Shown piece after piece: positions 18,111-27,659 of a DNA stretch of 64,000 nt (its first letter is position 1; every line of letters begins with the position of its first letter). Below the pieces are notes generated by a model. That model was not told where the DNA came from. It worked only from the letters and a program-made list of their open reading frames with translations, and made no database searches. Origin of the DNA: Aliivibrio finisterrensis (lineage in GTDB: Bacteria > Pseudomonadota > Gammaproteobacteria > Enterobacterales > Vibrionaceae); the NCBI RefSeq assembly GCF_008933155.1, contig NZ_WBVP01000017.1, positions 1-64,000 of the forward strand, given 5' to 3'. The position numbers and the translations under genes are program-made.

Positions 18111-19276
18111 TATTTCACTCCTGCTGCTACAAGGAAGGCTTGTTTAAGATCAGCAATCAGATCTCGGCTGTCTTCTAATCCAACGGAAATACGTAATAGT
18201 GTTGGAGCCAATCCGGCTTCTGCTTGCGCTTCATCAGACATCGCTCTATGGGTCATGGTACCCGGATGGGCAATGAGACTTTCTACTCCACCAAGTGATT
18301 CAGCTAAAGAGAAATATTTAAGCTCTTTTACAAACGCTTTTAGTTGCTCTAATGACCCATTAAGCTCAAAGCTTAACATTGCACCAAATCCTGCTTGTTG
18401 GCGTTTAGCAATATCATGGCCTGGATGTTCAGGTAAACTTGGGTGATAAATTGTGCCTACTAATGCTTCCTCTTGAAGACACTTAAGCACCTCCATTGCA
18501 TTCTCTTCATGCACTCGCATACGCGCACCTAAGGTACGAATACCACGTAAGGTTAAGTAGCTATCAAATGCAGTGCCTGTTGCACCAATGCAATTCCCCC
18601 ACCATGCGAGATCATCTGCGTGCGCTTGTGTTTTTGCGATTAATACGCCACCAACAACATCAGAATGACCATTAATGTATTTAGTTGTCGAGTGAAGGAC
18701 AAAGTCAGCACCAAGCGTTAAAGGTTGCTGTAAGACAGGAGAAAGGAAAGTGTTATCAACAGCAACTAAAGCACCTACTTTTGCGGCTTTTTGACAAATT
18801 TCAGCAATATCTACCACTCGAACTAATGGATTAGAAGGGGTCTCTAATAAAATAAGTTTAGGCTTTTTTGCAATGGCGGCATCTAAAGCCTTAGTATCCG
18901 ATTGATCAACAAATAAGGTTTGGAAGTCACCTTTATTAGCGCGAGTGTTAAATAAGCGATACGTTCCACCATAACAGTCATGAGGGGCAACAATAAGATC
19001 ATCAGGACCAAGCAGAGCTGAAACCATTAGATTAAGAGCTGAAGTACCGCAGTTTGTCACAACCGCACCAGCACCACACTCTAAATCAGATAAGGTGGTC
19101 TCTAGTTGTGTTCGAGTTGGGTTTCCTGAGCGAGCATAATCGTACTTTGGTACATCACCAAATTCAGGGAAGCTGTAGTTAGTTGATAAGTAGATAGGAG
19201 GCACAACCGCATTATGTTGTGAATCGCTTTCAATGCCAGTACGAACTGCAATAGTTGCCGGTTTTCTCTCGCTCAT
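18110..19276 (-). CDS. metB: Cystathionine gamma-synthase
   Basis: This PLP enzyme of the Cys/Met-metabolism family joins O-succinylhomoserine and cysteine to give cystathionine in methionine synthesis. The length of 388 residues matches MetB (E. coli 386). The PLP lysine lies in HSTTKYINGHSDVVGG near residue 198, and the family box YDYARSGNPTR is near 45. It is first in the metBL operon and divergent from metJ, with tandem Met boxes 80-110 bases upstream. A cystathionine beta-lyase or homocysteine-forming paralogue is a formal alternative, but context strongly favours metB. Confidence 0.94.
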   Translation of the reverse strand: MSERKPATIAVRTGIESDSQHNAVVPPIYLSTNYSFPEFGDVPKYDYARSGNPTRTQLETTLSDLECGAGAVVTNCGTSALNLMVSALLGPDDLIVAPHDCYGGTYRLFNTRANKGDFQTLFVDQSDTKALDAAIAKKPKLILLETPSNPLVRVVDIAEICQKAAKVGALVAVDNTFLSPVLQQPLTLGADFVLHSTTKYINGHSDVVGGVLIAKTQAHADDLAWWGNCIGATGTAFDSYLTLRGIRTLGARMRVHEENAMEVLKCLQEEALVGTIYHPSLPEHPGHDIAKRQQAGFGAMLSFELNGSLEQLKAFVKELKYFSLAESLGGVESLIAHPGTMTHRAMSDEAQAEAGLAPTLLRISVGLEDSRDLIADLKQAFLVAAGVK

Positions 19277-19354
19277 AATTTCCCTTCCAAACTGCTAAGC
19301 AGTGGTATAATCTAATCCATAAGTTATATTCTTCTACTTTACCACCACAAAATG

Positions 19355-19386
19355 AGACGTCAATACTTCTAGACGTCTATATATCT
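19355..19386. promoter_or_regulatory. Tandem Met boxes (MetJ operator)
   Basis: Four contiguous 8-bp units match the MetJ consensus AGACGTCT to different degrees: AGACGTCA, ATACTTCT, AGACGTCT (perfect) and ATATATCT. They lie between divergent metB and metJ, so MetJ with S-adenosylmethionine should repress both directions. Confidence 0.88.
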
Positions 19387-19460
19387 TTGCTTATAGCCGT
19401 AAATATCGCTAGAATTAGAGACTCTAACTCAACATCAATAATTCTGAACGAAGGTGAACA

Positions 19461-19781
19461 ATGGCTGATTGGAATGGTGACTATTTAAGTCCTTATGCCG
19501 AACATGGTAAAAAAAGCGAACAAGTAAAAAAAATTACTGTTTCTATTCCAACAAAGGTACTGCAAATCCTTACTGATGAACGTACGCGTCGCCAAGTAAG
19601 TAACCTACGTCACGCAACTAATAGTGAACTATTATGTGAGGCTTTCCTGCACGCTTATACAGGCCAACCTTTACCAACGGATGAAGATTTGCGTAAAGAC
19701 CGTCCTGATGATATTCCTGCAGAAGCAAAAGCATTAATGACCGCAATGGGCATCGAATTCGAAGCCTTTGACGACGAGTAA
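19461..19781 (+). CDS. metJ: Methionine repressor MetJ
   Basis: MetJ is a small ribbon-helix-helix repressor that uses S-adenosylmethionine as corepressor and shuts down the methionine regulon. The 106 residues begin [20 protein letters not shown], with the DNA-contacting beta strand [20 protein letters not shown] (about residues 22-41) and the conserved [16 protein letters not shown] helix. It is divergent from metBL and overlooks its own operator array. Its ATG has GAAGGTGA upstream. Confidence 0.97.
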   Translation: MADWNGDYLSPYAEHGKKSEQVKKITVSIPTKVLQILTDERTRRQVSNLRHATNSELLCEAFLHAYTGQPLPTDEDLRKDRPDDIPAEAKALMTAMGIEFEAFDDE

Positions 19782-19794
19782 ATATTGAATCTTT

Positions 19795-19822
19795 CTAGCC
19801 AATAAGGTCTACTGTTGGCTAG
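19795..19822 (+). terminator. Candidate metJ terminator
   Basis: CTAGCCAA pairs perfectly with TTGGCTAG across a 12-nt loop 13 bases after the metJ stop. The T run comes only some 15 bases later, so this is a weaker call. Confidence 0.5.
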
Positions 19823-20157
19823 ATCACATTCCCTGTTTTTCCTTTATTTCTTTATTTCCCTCTTTTCTTAATTAATTCCAATTTCAAAATATCTTTCTAC
19901 GTGCGCCTTATCTCATAAATATATTCAAGCACTCCTACCAAATGTGATTATCGTCAATAGACGACCTGTACCCAAATTTTCTCCTCCCTAGCTCTACGCC
20001 CTATTCTTTATAAAAAAAGAATGAGTTAAACATTGTGATTTCTTTTTAATCTATCTCTCGTCAACTGAATTGAATGCTTATTAAACCGCCCTACACTGCC
20101 TTGGTTAAATAAACATTCTTAAATAAAAATATCCTGTTAAAGGAAAAGGGATTTAAG
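19823..20157 (+). promoter_or_regulatory. Upstream region of the porin gene with a CRP-like site
   Basis: No gene is visible in these 335 bases. At 19943-19958 TGTGA-TTATCG-TCAAT matches one half of the CRP consensus exactly and the other half at its first three positions (TCA), about 200 bases before the porin start. CRP control would suit a sugar porin. AAAGGAAAAGG is the ribosome-binding region before the ATG. Confidence 0.45.
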
Positions 20158-21417
20158 ATGAAAATGAACAAATATACTTTGCTTGCTGCAACAGTCTCTG
20201 CCGCTCTACTTGCTCCAACCGCTTCTGCTGTTGATTTTAATGGTTACATGCGTGCTGGTACGGGCATCAGCGGTAACGGTGATGGTGATCTGTCATTTGA
20301 AAAAAATAAATTAGGTCGCTTGGGCAATGAAAATGACAACTACTCTGAGTTTGGTTTTGCACAAGACCTAGAAACTGGCGAACAGACGTGGCGCTTAGAG
20401 TCAATGATTGCATCTGGCGTTGATGGCTCTAATGGCTGGGAAGATGGCGATTTCAATGTTGCTCAGTTTGCAGTAAAAGCGAAAGGCGTTTTAGAGTTTG
20501 ATAAAGAGGCTACGCTTTGGGCTGGTAAAACTTACTATCAACGTAAAGATATTCATATCACAGATTTCTACTTCTTAAACACATCAGGCACTGGTGGTGG
20601 TGTTGAAAACATCTCTGTAGGTGACCAAAAATTCTCGATTGCATTAATGCAAGATAATGGTTCTCAAAAAAGTGATACGGATAAAGAGTGGGTACTAAAA
20701 CCAGGAGGTAACCCTGGAGATCAAGCTGATTATGAGGAAAAATATAAATCAGAAGATGTAAATGCCTACATTCTTGATATGCGTTTAGCAAACATAAACC
20801 TTTGGGCTGACGCTTCTTTAGAAGTGGCTGCCGCATATAACTTTGCAACCGCTGGCGATGATCAAAACCTAAAAGCCGATGATGGTGTTTTGCTATCTGC
20901 AATCTTACAACAAGGTTTAAGCAATGGCTTTAACCAAACAGTTGTTCAATTTGGTACCAGTTCTTACGGTGCTCAAATGGCAAGTTTAGGTGCCGGTGCT
21001 TGGTTCGACCGTTCTGGAGATAATAATGATGTAACAGGTTATCGCTTAATTAACTGGGGTGTAATAAGCTTTGGTCAATCGTGGGAAATGGGACATCAAG
21101 CGCTATATGCAAATTCTGATTATGATCAAGGAACTCACTCATTAGCCTCTGTTGTTGTTCGTCCTATGTACAAATGGAACGACACAATGCGCACTATTTT
21201 TGAAGCAGGTTACTTCACTGAAACACTTGCTGATGATACAGATAAAGCGGGTAGCAAATTAACGGTAGCACAAGCATGGGCAATGGGAGATAGCTTCTGG
21301 GCTCGTCCTGAAATCCGTGTTTACGGTTCATACATTACAGACGACGAAGGTACAACCTTTGGTGAAAAAGGCGATGGTGAATACGTTGCTGGTATCCAAG
21401 TTGAAGCTTGGTGGTAA
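20158..21417 (+). CDS. lamB: LamB-type maltoporin
   Basis: This is a sugar-specific outer-membrane porin of the LamB family, an 18-stranded trimeric barrel for maltodextrins or related sugars. A clear signal peptide ends at PTASA (about residue 24), and the mature part starts VDFNGYMRAGTG. Family landmarks include the FAVKAKG..ATLWAGKTYYQRKDIHITDFYF stretch (in part), GGGVENISVG and the C-terminal GIQVEAWW with final aromatic residue. At 419 residues it is slightly shorter than E. coli LamB (446 with signal). No mal transport genes are next to it, so the symbol reflects the family rather than proven maltose use. Confidence 0.85.
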   Translation: MKMNKYTLLAATVSAALLAPTASAVDFNGYMRAGTGISGNGDGDLSFEKNKLGRLGNENDNYSEFGFAQDLETGEQTWRLESMIASGVDGSNGWEDGDFNVAQFAVKAKGVLEFDKEATLWAGKTYYQRKDIHITDFYFLNTSGTGGGVENISVGDQKFSIALMQDNGSQKSDTDKEWVLKPGGNPGDQADYEEKYKSEDVNAYILDMRLANINLWADASLEVAAAYNFATAGDDQNLKADDGVLLSAILQQGLSNGFNQTVVQFGTSSYGAQMASLGAGAWFDRSGDNNDVTGYRLINWGVISFGQSWEMGHQALYANSDYDQGTHSLASVVVRPMYKWNDTMRTIFEAGYFTETLADDTDKAGSKLTVAQAWAMGDSFWARPEIRVYGSYITDDEGTTFGEKGDGEYVAGIQVEAWW

Positions 21418-21443
21418 TCAGATCTTTTAACTAACCCCCAACA

Positions 21444-21482
21444 AAAAAGGCTTCTTCATCAAGCGATGTTAGAAGCCTTTTT
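21444..21482. terminator. Bidirectional terminator between porin and malic enzyme genes
   Basis: AAAAGGCTTCT pairs with AGAAGCCTTTT, and an inner CATC/GATG pair extends the helix. A runs and T runs flank it, so it can end both convergent genes. Confidence 0.8.
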
Positions 21483-21508
21483 ATGGTTACAAAAATATCA
21501 AAAGCGAA

Positions 21509-22756
21509 CTACGCTTCCATATACCCTTCTGGGATTTCAATACGAGCTACGCCTGAATCAACGGCGGCCTGCGCTACCGCTTTAGCAACACGAGGAAGTA
21601 GACGAGGATCCATTGGTTTAGGAATAATGTAACCTTTACCAAACTCTAGTGCATCAACCCCTGCGGCTTTTAATACTTCGGCAGGTACAGGCTCTTTTGT
21701 TAATTGACGAATCGCTTCAACTGCAGCTAACTTCATCTCATCGTTAATCACGCTTGCACGCACATCGAGTGCACCACGGAAAATGAATGGGAAACAAAGC
21801 ACATTGTTTACTTGGTTTGGATAATCTGAACGACCCGTACCCATGATTAAATCATCACGAACCTCATGAGCAAGTTCAGGTTTAATTTCAGGATCTGGGT
21901 TTGAACATGCAAATACAATGGGCTTGTCTGCCATTAATTTTAACGCTTCAGGTGGTAATAGGTTTGGACCTGATACCCCTAAGAATAAATCTGCACCTTC
22001 AATAACATCTTCAAGCGTGCGCTTATCCGTGTTATTAGCAAAACGTTGTTTGTATTCATTAATATCATCACGACGAGTGTGAATTACGCCTTTACGATCT
22101 AGCATGTAGATCTTCTCACGCATTGCACCACACTTAATTAATAGCTCCATACAAGCTACTGCTGCTGCACCAGCACCGAGACAAACGATGATCGCATCTT
22201 CCAATTTCTTACCTTGTAGCTCAATCGCATTCAGCAAGCCTGCTGCTGTTACAATCGCAGTACCATGTTGATCATCATGGAATACAGGTACATCACAACG
22301 TTCAATCAGGCGACGTTCAATCTCAAAACAATCAGGTGCTTTGATATCTTCTAGGTTGATACCACCAAAAGTATCTGCGATGTTCGCAACCGTATCAACA
22401 AACTCATCGATAGTGCGGTGTTTTACTTCGATATCAATAGAATCCAAACCAGCAAAGCGTTTGAAAAGCAGTGATTTACCTTCCATAACAGGCTTTGAAG
22501 CCAAAGGACCTAAGTTACCTAAACCAAGAATAGCAGTGCCGTTTGAGATAACTGCAACCATGTTGCCTTTTGATGTGTACTTATAAACATCGTCTGGGTT
22601 CTTTGCGATTTCACGTACTGGTTCAGCAACGCCTGGGCTATACGCCAAAGCTAGGTCTTCTGCAGTATTTGCAGGCTTCGTCAGTGCTATTTCAATTTTA
22701 CCCGGAGTTGGGTAAGCGTGATAATGGAGAGCTTGTTCGCGAAAGTCGTCAGACAT
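21509..22756 (-). CDS. maeB: Malic enzyme (short MaeB type)
   Basis: The enzyme oxidatively decarboxylates malate to pyruvate with NAD(P). It has the malic N-terminal domain (ALAYSPGVAEPVREI, GNLGPLASKPVMEGK), the metal/substrate box PDCFEIERRL followed by VFHDDQHGTAIV, and the Rossmann segment CLGAGAAAVA. The 415-residue length corresponds to the malic-enzyme half of E. coli MaeB only; the phosphotransacetylase-like C-terminal domain is absent. The symbol therefore denotes the family. Cofactor preference cannot be fixed by eye. The gene is transcribed alone. Confidence 0.88.
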   Translation of the reverse strand: MSDDFREQALHYHAYPTPGKIEIALTKPANTAEDLALAYSPGVAEPVREIAKNPDDVYKYTSKGNMVAVISNGTAILGLGNLGPLASKPVMEGKSLLFKRFAGLDSIDIEVKHRTIDEFVDTVANIADTFGGINLEDIKAPDCFEIERRLIERCDVPVFHDDQHGTAIVTAAGLLNAIELQGKKLEDAIIVCLGAGAAAVACMELLIKCGAMREKIYMLDRKGVIHTRRDDINEYKQRFANNTDKRTLEDVIEGADLFLGVSGPNLLPPEALKLMADKPIVFACSNPDPEIKPELAHEVRDDLIMGTGRSDYPNQVNNVLCFPFIFRGALDVRASVINDEMKLAAVEAIRQLTKEPVPAEVLKAAGVDALEFGKGYIIPKPMDPRLLPRVAKAVAQAAVDSGVARIEIPEGYMEA

Positions 22757-22907
22757 GATGTTTTCCTGAATGCTAATAATTATAAGAGGATTGTTTCAAA
22801 ACAGTGAATTATATAATAGTTGATCTAATTCAAACTTCATAGTATTGGCATACACATCGTACCAACAAGAATGAGGGATAAAATGGTCAAACGCTGTTTT
22901 ACAGGCA

Positions 22908-22934
22908 TAAAAAAAGGAGCCCTATAGGACTCCT
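22908..22934 (-). terminator. rpmE terminator
   Basis: On the minus strand AGGAGTCC and GGGCTCCT form a stem with a TATA loop, followed by a long T run 20 bases after the rpmE stop. Confidence 0.8.
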
Positions 22935-22954
22935 CTTTTATCGGAAATTGGTAA

Positions 22955-23173
22955 TTATTTCTTAGAACCAATTGCACCGAAACGTTTGTTGAAGCGATCA
23001 ACACGGCCGCCAGTATCTACGATACGTTGCTTACCAGTGTAGAACGGGTGACATTCGCCACATACGTCTAGGTGGATTGTGTCTTTGCCTAGCGCAGATT
23101 TGAATTCAAATTCGTTGCCGCAAGAACAAGTAGCTTGAACAGCTTTGTATTCTGGGTGGATACCTACTTTCAT
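22955..23173 (-). CDS. rpmE: 50S ribosomal protein L31 (zinc type)
   Basis: L31 is a component of the large ribosomal subunit and part of the central bridge to the small subunit. The 72 residues carry four cysteines, Cys16, Cys18, Cys38 and Cys41, the zinc-binding C+ form, together with [10 protein letters not shown]. It is transcribed alone and divergently from priA, the usual gammaproteobacterial arrangement. A zinc-independent paralogue would be expected elsewhere if the Zur switch exists in this strain. Confidence 0.96.
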   Translation of the reverse strand: MKVGIHPEYKAVQATCSCGNEFEFKSALGKDTIHLDVCGECHPFYTGKQRIVDTGGRVDRFNKRFGAIGSKK

Positions 23174-23411
23174 GGGGAAAACCTTATAGTTTAGGCCGTG
23201 TCGCCATCCGAATCTAAGCCGAACACCACACGTAGTTTAACAAAAATAGTAAGCGTAAACAGATTACACCTACTTAAGGTCGCGTATAATAATGAATCCT
23301 GAGCGATCAATCAACTAATCTGTTACTTTTTTCACCGATTATTTTACTCCGTTGCGATATTCTTATCTAAGAGTAGACTATTCCCTATCTTATTCCTTAC
23401 TGATATTAGCC

Positions 23412-25613
23412 ATGCCGTATTCAATCGCCCACATTGCACTGCCTGTTCCTCTTGACCGCACCTTTGATTATCTTATCAAACCGGGACAAGCTCCTGTGAT
23501 TGGTGGCCGTGTAAAAGTGCCTTTTGGACGTCAACGCTTAATCGGTGTGGTGGTTAAACTAAGCAATGAATCAGAATTCTCACGAGAAAAGCTCAAAGGG
23601 ATTGATGCGGTACTTGATAATGCATCGCTATGGCCTCCTCATCTCTACAAATTGCTTAACTGGGGCAGTACTTACTATCAATATCCCCTAGGTGAAACCC
23701 TTGCGAATGCAATGCCAGCCTGGTTGCGCAAAGGCCGAGAAGCAAGTTTTGCAGCCTTAAAGGCATGGCAAATAACCGAATTAGGAAAAAACCAAGATCT
23801 TAATAAACTGACTCGAGCACCAAAACAAGCTAAAGCACTGAACTTAGTTCGTCATCAGTCATGCAGCCATGAACAAATGCTGGAAGAAGAGATAACCGCG
23901 GCCACATTAAAAGCAGTAGTAGATAAAGGTTGGATAGAAGAGATATCTCTTGCTCCAAAACCGAGTTATTGGCAGCGCAATGTTGAAGTCACCCAAGAGA
24001 AACCACAACTCAATGAAGAACAAGCTATTGCAATTGCAACCGTCAATGCAAGTCCTGAGTTCGGCTGTTATTTACTGGATGGTGTGACAGGTTCTGGTAA
24101 AACAGAAGTGTATTTACAATTATTAGAGCCCATTCTAAAAGCAGGCCGCCAAGCTCTGGTTTTGGTTCCTGAGATTGGCTTAACGCCACAAACCATTAAT
24201 CGCTTTAAACGTCGCTTTAATGTTCCTGTCGATGTCATTCACTCAGGCTTAAACGATACTGAGCGTTTAAATTCATGGCTAGCCGCACGAGACAATCACG
24301 CTGGCATAATTATAGGCACCCGCTCAGCTCTATTTACGCCTTTTCATGATCTTGGGATCATCATTGTCGATGAAGAACATGATGCTTCTTATAAGCAACA
24401 AGATAGCATGAGATATCACGCTCGCGATCTTGCAGTGATGCGTGCCAACTTAGATAACATCCCTATTATTTTAGGCTCGGCAACCCCAGCACTCGAAACG
24501 CTGCACAATGCGAAAGTCGGTAAATACCACCACCTAACGTTATCCAAACGCGCAGGTACGGCAATTCCAGCTCGCCATGGCGTATTAGACGTAAAAGGTC
24601 TGTATTTAAATAGTGGGTTATCTGCACCCTTGATCGCTCAAATGAGAAAACACTTATCTGAGGGCAATCAAGTCATGTTGTTTTTAAACCGCCGAGGCTT
24701 CTCTCCTGCACTCATGTGTCACGAGTGCGGTTGGATGGCAGAATGTAAACGTTGCGATGCTTATTATACTTTTCATCAACACAGCAATGAAATTCGTTGC
24801 CACCACTGTGGTTCACAGCAACCCATTATTCATCAATGTCAGGGTTGTGGTTCGACTCAATTGATCTCTGTTGGCGTTGGAACAGAACAGCTTGAAACAC
24901 AACTCATGAATTTATTTCCTGAGTATAAAACCGTTCGTATTGACCGAGACAGCACCCGCAAAAAAGGCAGCTTAGAGAATTACTTAGACGCGATTAAAAA
25001 TAACGAATACCAAATTTTAATTGGTACTCAAATGCTAGCAAAAGGCCACCACTTCCCAAACGTCACCCTAGTCGGCTTAATTGATGTAGACAGCTCATTA
25101 TTTAGCAGTGACTTTCGTGCCCCTGAGCGTTTAGCTCAGCTCTTTATTCAAGTGGCAGGTCGCGCGGGACGCGCAAGTAAACCAGGTGAAGTAATTTTAC
25201 AAACCCACCATCCAGAACACTCGCTACTACAAAGCTTATTGCATCAAGGTTATGGACACTTTGCTGAGTATGCTTTACAAGAGCGAAAATTTGCTCAGCT
25301 TCCTCCTTATACTCATTTATCTCTATTCAGAGCAGAAGCAAATAATAGTGATAACGTAGAGCAATTTTTACGGCAAGTGCGCGACATACTAGAGAGCCAT
25401 CCACAATTTCATGACGCCACGCCGGTATTAGGGCCCATCCCTGCACCATTAGCAAAACGAGCAGGTAAGTATCGTTGGCAACTGCTTTTTCAAGCGCCAA
25501 ACAGAACCGTAATGCAGAGTATGTTACGAGGAGCTAAGGCAGCGATTGAACTGCTCCCATTAGCGAAAAAAGTTCGCTGGACGCTTGATATAGAGCCTCA
25601 AGACCTTAGTTAG
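23412..25613 (+). CDS. priA: Primosomal protein N' (replication restart helicase PriA)
   Basis: PriA recognises stalled forks and recombination intermediates and reloads the replisome. From the ATG at 23412 (MPYSIAHIALPVPLDRTFDY) it has 733 residues, equal to E. coli PriA (732); the longer open frame from 23352 adds an unrelated leader and is not used. The DNA-binding domain is followed by the helicase core with Walker A GVTGSGKTEVY (about residue 224) and DEEHD. Cysteine pairs of the zinc region (CHECGW, CKRCDAY, CHHCGS, CQGCGS) and QVAGRAGR follow. It opens the conserved priA-cytR-ftsN-hslVU run. Confidence 0.95.
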   Translation: MPYSIAHIALPVPLDRTFDYLIKPGQAPVIGGRVKVPFGRQRLIGVVVKLSNESEFSREKLKGIDAVLDNASLWPPHLYKLLNWGSTYYQYPLGETLANAMPAWLRKGREASFAALKAWQITELGKNQDLNKLTRAPKQAKALNLVRHQSCSHEQMLEEEITAATLKAVVDKGWIEEISLAPKPSYWQRNVEVTQEKPQLNEEQAIAIATVNASPEFGCYLLDGVTGSGKTEVYLQLLEPILKAGRQALVLVPEIGLTPQTINRFKRRFNVPVDVIHSGLNDTERLNSWLAARDNHAGIIIGTRSALFTPFHDLGIIIVDEEHDASYKQQDSMRYHARDLAVMRANLDNIPIILGSATPALETLHNAKVGKYHHLTLSKRAGTAIPARHGVLDVKGLYLNSGLSAPLIAQMRKHLSEGNQVMLFLNRRGFSPALMCHECGWMAECKRCDAYYTFHQHSNEIRCHHCGSQQPIIHQCQGCGSTQLISVGVGTEQLETQLMNLFPEYKTVRIDRDSTRKKGSLENYLDAIKNNEYQILIGTQMLAKGHHFPNVTLVGLIDVDSSLFSSDFRAPERLAQLFIQVAGRAGRASKPGEVILQTHHPEHSLLQSLLHQGYGHFAEYALQERKFAQLPPYTHLSLFRAEANNSDNVEQFLRQVRDILESHPQFHDATPVLGPIPAPLAKRAGKYRWQLLFQAPNRTVMQSMLRGAKAAIELLPLAKKVRWTLDIEPQDLS

Positions 25614-25669
25614 TGTAAGGATTTTAATTCTATTTATTTTTCATTAAGGAGGAAGATAATCAGCCCCCA

Positions 25670-25685
25670 TGTGAGGCAAGTCACA
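25670..25685 (+). promoter_or_regulatory. CRP-cAMP site upstream of cytR
   Basis: TGTGA-GGCAAG-TCACA is a perfect match to both halves of the CRP consensus with the correct 6-bp spacer, about 123 bases before the cytR start. cytR of E. coli is CRP-activated and self-repressed, so the same is likely here. Confidence 0.8.
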
Positions 25686-25807
25686 ACGTAGATGTAATTT
25701 TTGTTAGATCGCCCGTATTTAATTCTTTATTTTACACATAAAATATCTTCTAAAATAAACAGAGCAATCGTTTACTTAACATTAGATTTTAGTTGGAGAG
25801 AATTATT

Positions 25808-26815
25808 ATGGCGACAATGAAGGACGTTGCTCTATCGGCAGGGGTATCAACAGCTACGGTATCACGAGCGTTAATGACACCAGAAAAAGTATCGTTAACC
25901 ACTCGTAAACGTGTAGAGAATGCCATCATTGAAACGGGGTACTCTCCAACGACACTCACTCGTACTTTACGCCGTAATGAATCTAAAACAATAGTGACCA
26001 TTGTGCCTGATATTTGCGACCCATACTTTAGCGATATTCTACGAGGCATTGAAGATACCGCCGTCGAGAATGGATATATCGTTTTGGTTGGCGACAGTAG
26101 CCAGCAACAAAAGCGCGAGCATTCTTTTGTAAATCTTGTTTATACCAAGCAGGTTGATGGCATGGTACTGCTAGGCTCGGATCTTCCTTTCAATGCCAGT
26201 CGCCAAGAACAAAAAAACTTACCCCCTCTTGTTATGGCTTGTGAATACTCGCCTGAATTAGAATTACCAACCGTTCATATTGATAATTTAACCGCTGCAT
26301 TTGAAGCCGTGAATTACTTAACTAAACTAGGCCATAAACGTATTGCCGAGTTATCTGGCCCTGAAGATTCTGCCCTATGTCAATTCAGACACCAAGGCTA
26401 CCAACAAGCATTGCGCCGAGCAGGCATCACTATGAACAGTGCCTACATTCATTATGGTGATTTCTCTTTTGCAGCAGGCGCGAAGGCAATTAGCCAACTG
26501 CTTTCTCTCTCTTCACCACCAAGCGCTGTATTTTGTCACAACGACATAATGGCCATTGGTGCAATTCAAAAAGCAAAACAAATGGGTTTTCGTGTACCTC
26601 AAGATATCTCCATAATGGGGTTTGATGACATTGAATTTTCCCAGTACTGCGAGCCGTCATTAACCACTATTTCACAACCTCGCTATGAGATTGGACGTCA
26701 ATCTATGCTTATGCTTCTAGAACTACTTAAAGGCCATAATGTTCGTTCAGGATCCCGATTATTAGAGTCATCATTAGTTATAAGAGAAAGCACCGCACCA
26801 CCAAAAAATCATTAA
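25808..26815 (+). CDS. cytR: LacI-family repressor CytR
   Basis: CytR represses nucleoside uptake and catabolism genes together with CRP and is released by cytidine; in vibrios it also affects competence and biofilm. The N-terminal LacI helix-turn-helix reads MKDVALSAGVSTATVSRAL and is followed by a periplasmic-binding-protein-like effector domain with GMVLLGSDLP and MGFDDIEFSQYC. I start at ATG 25808, which has TTGGAGAGA upstream, giving 335 residues (E. coli 341). Position after priA and before ftsN supports the identity. Confidence 0.93.
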   Translation: MATMKDVALSAGVSTATVSRALMTPEKVSLTTRKRVENAIIETGYSPTTLTRTLRRNESKTIVTIVPDICDPYFSDILRGIEDTAVENGYIVLVGDSSQQQKREHSFVNLVYTKQVDGMVLLGSDLPFNASRQEQKNLPPLVMACEYSPELELPTVHIDNLTAAFEAVNYLTKLGHKRIAELSGPEDSALCQFRHQGYQQALRRAGITMNSAYIHYGDFSFAAGAKAISQLLSLSSPPSAVFCHNDIMAIGAIQKAKQMGFRVPQDISIMGFDDIEFSQYCEPSLTTISQPRYEIGRQSMLMLLELLKGHNVRSGSRLLESSLVIRESTAPPKNH

Positions 26816-26991
26816 TCATAAGAACCTTAAATATCAACAAGAGGAATCAACAAAGCAAAGTCATTGATTGTCTCAATAGTTTTCTCCAATTAGTGACTTT
26901 TTGCGTACTTTTTCACACAAATACTGGTATGAGTAGCGACAACTGATTACCATAAAGAACCTTCTTTGAATTCTGTATAAAGTAACGCACT

Positions 26992-27567
26992 GTGGCTAAT
27001 AAAGATTACGTAAAACGCGGACGCACCCCCAAGAAACCGGCAAAAAAACCAGCCAAGAAAAAAGGCGTTAAGCAGCCGACATCACCGAGCTCTACTCCTT
27101 GGAAAGCCGTTGCCGTTGCTGGCCTATTGGTTGCGGTATTTGGCTATGCCCTTTACTTTTTAAATGACTCTCCAGCGCCAGAGCAAAAAGAAACTATAAC
27201 GGAAGTCGTTCCCGCTAAACCAAAGAAAATAAGTTCTAATCAAGAGATTCCACCATTGCCAGAAGAGCAATGGAGTTATATGGATGAACTTCCAAATAAA
27301 GAAATTGAAGTAGAACAAAAAGAGCTAAAAGTATCTGAAGTTCCTTACATCATGCAATGCGGCGCTTATAAATCACGCTCACAAGCTGAAGAGCGCAAGA
27401 TGAATATTGCTTTCCAAGGCATAACATCTACCGTCCGTCATGCTGAAGGCAGTAGTTGGTATAAAGTGGTTCTTGGACCGTATAAATTTAAACGTGATGC
27501 AGAAAAAGATCGCCATAAGTTACAACGAGCTAAAATCGAACCTTGCGCTATCTGGAAAGATCAGTAA
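26992..27567 (+). CDS. ftsN: Cell division protein FtsN
   Basis: FtsN triggers septal peptidoglycan synthesis at midcell. The protein has the expected layout: a short basic cytoplasmic N-terminus (MANKDYVKRGRTPKKPAKK), one membrane helix near residues 37-55, a variable periplasmic linker and a C-terminal SPOR domain (about 112-190, YIMQCGAYKSRSQAEERK ... WYKVVLGPYKFKRDAEK). The start codon is GTG. At 191 residues it is far shorter than E. coli FtsN (319), mainly in the linker, which I believe is usual for vibrios. It lies between cytR and hslV as in E. coli. Confidence 0.92.
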   Translation: MANKDYVKRGRTPKKPAKKPAKKKGVKQPTSPSSTPWKAVAVAGLLVAVFGYALYFLNDSPAPEQKETITEVVPAKPKKISSNQEIPPLPEEQWSYMDELPNKEIEVEQKELKVSEVPYIMQCGAYKSRSQAEERKMNIAFQGITSTVRHAEGSSWYKVVLGPYKFKRDAEKDRHKLQRAKIEPCAIWKDQ

Positions 27568-27618
27568 TCACTCATTAATAAGTGCAACGACTAAAATCGC
27601 TAATAGCATCGCACATTT

Positions 27619-27647
27619 AAAAAGGAGGGCATTGAGTGCTCCTTTTT
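27619..27647 (+). terminator. ftsN terminator
   Basis: AAAAAGGAG pairs with CTCCTTTTT around an inner GC-capped loop, with a T run, about 50 bases after the ftsN stop. It separates ftsN from hslVU. Confidence 0.8.
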
Positions 27648-27659
27648 CTATCTATTCAA

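Noticed and set aside
23174-23240. Possible ribosomal-protein L31 leader structure upstream of rpmE
   Set aside because: The leader is GC-richer than its surroundings, but I could not draw a stable, convincing helix by hand.
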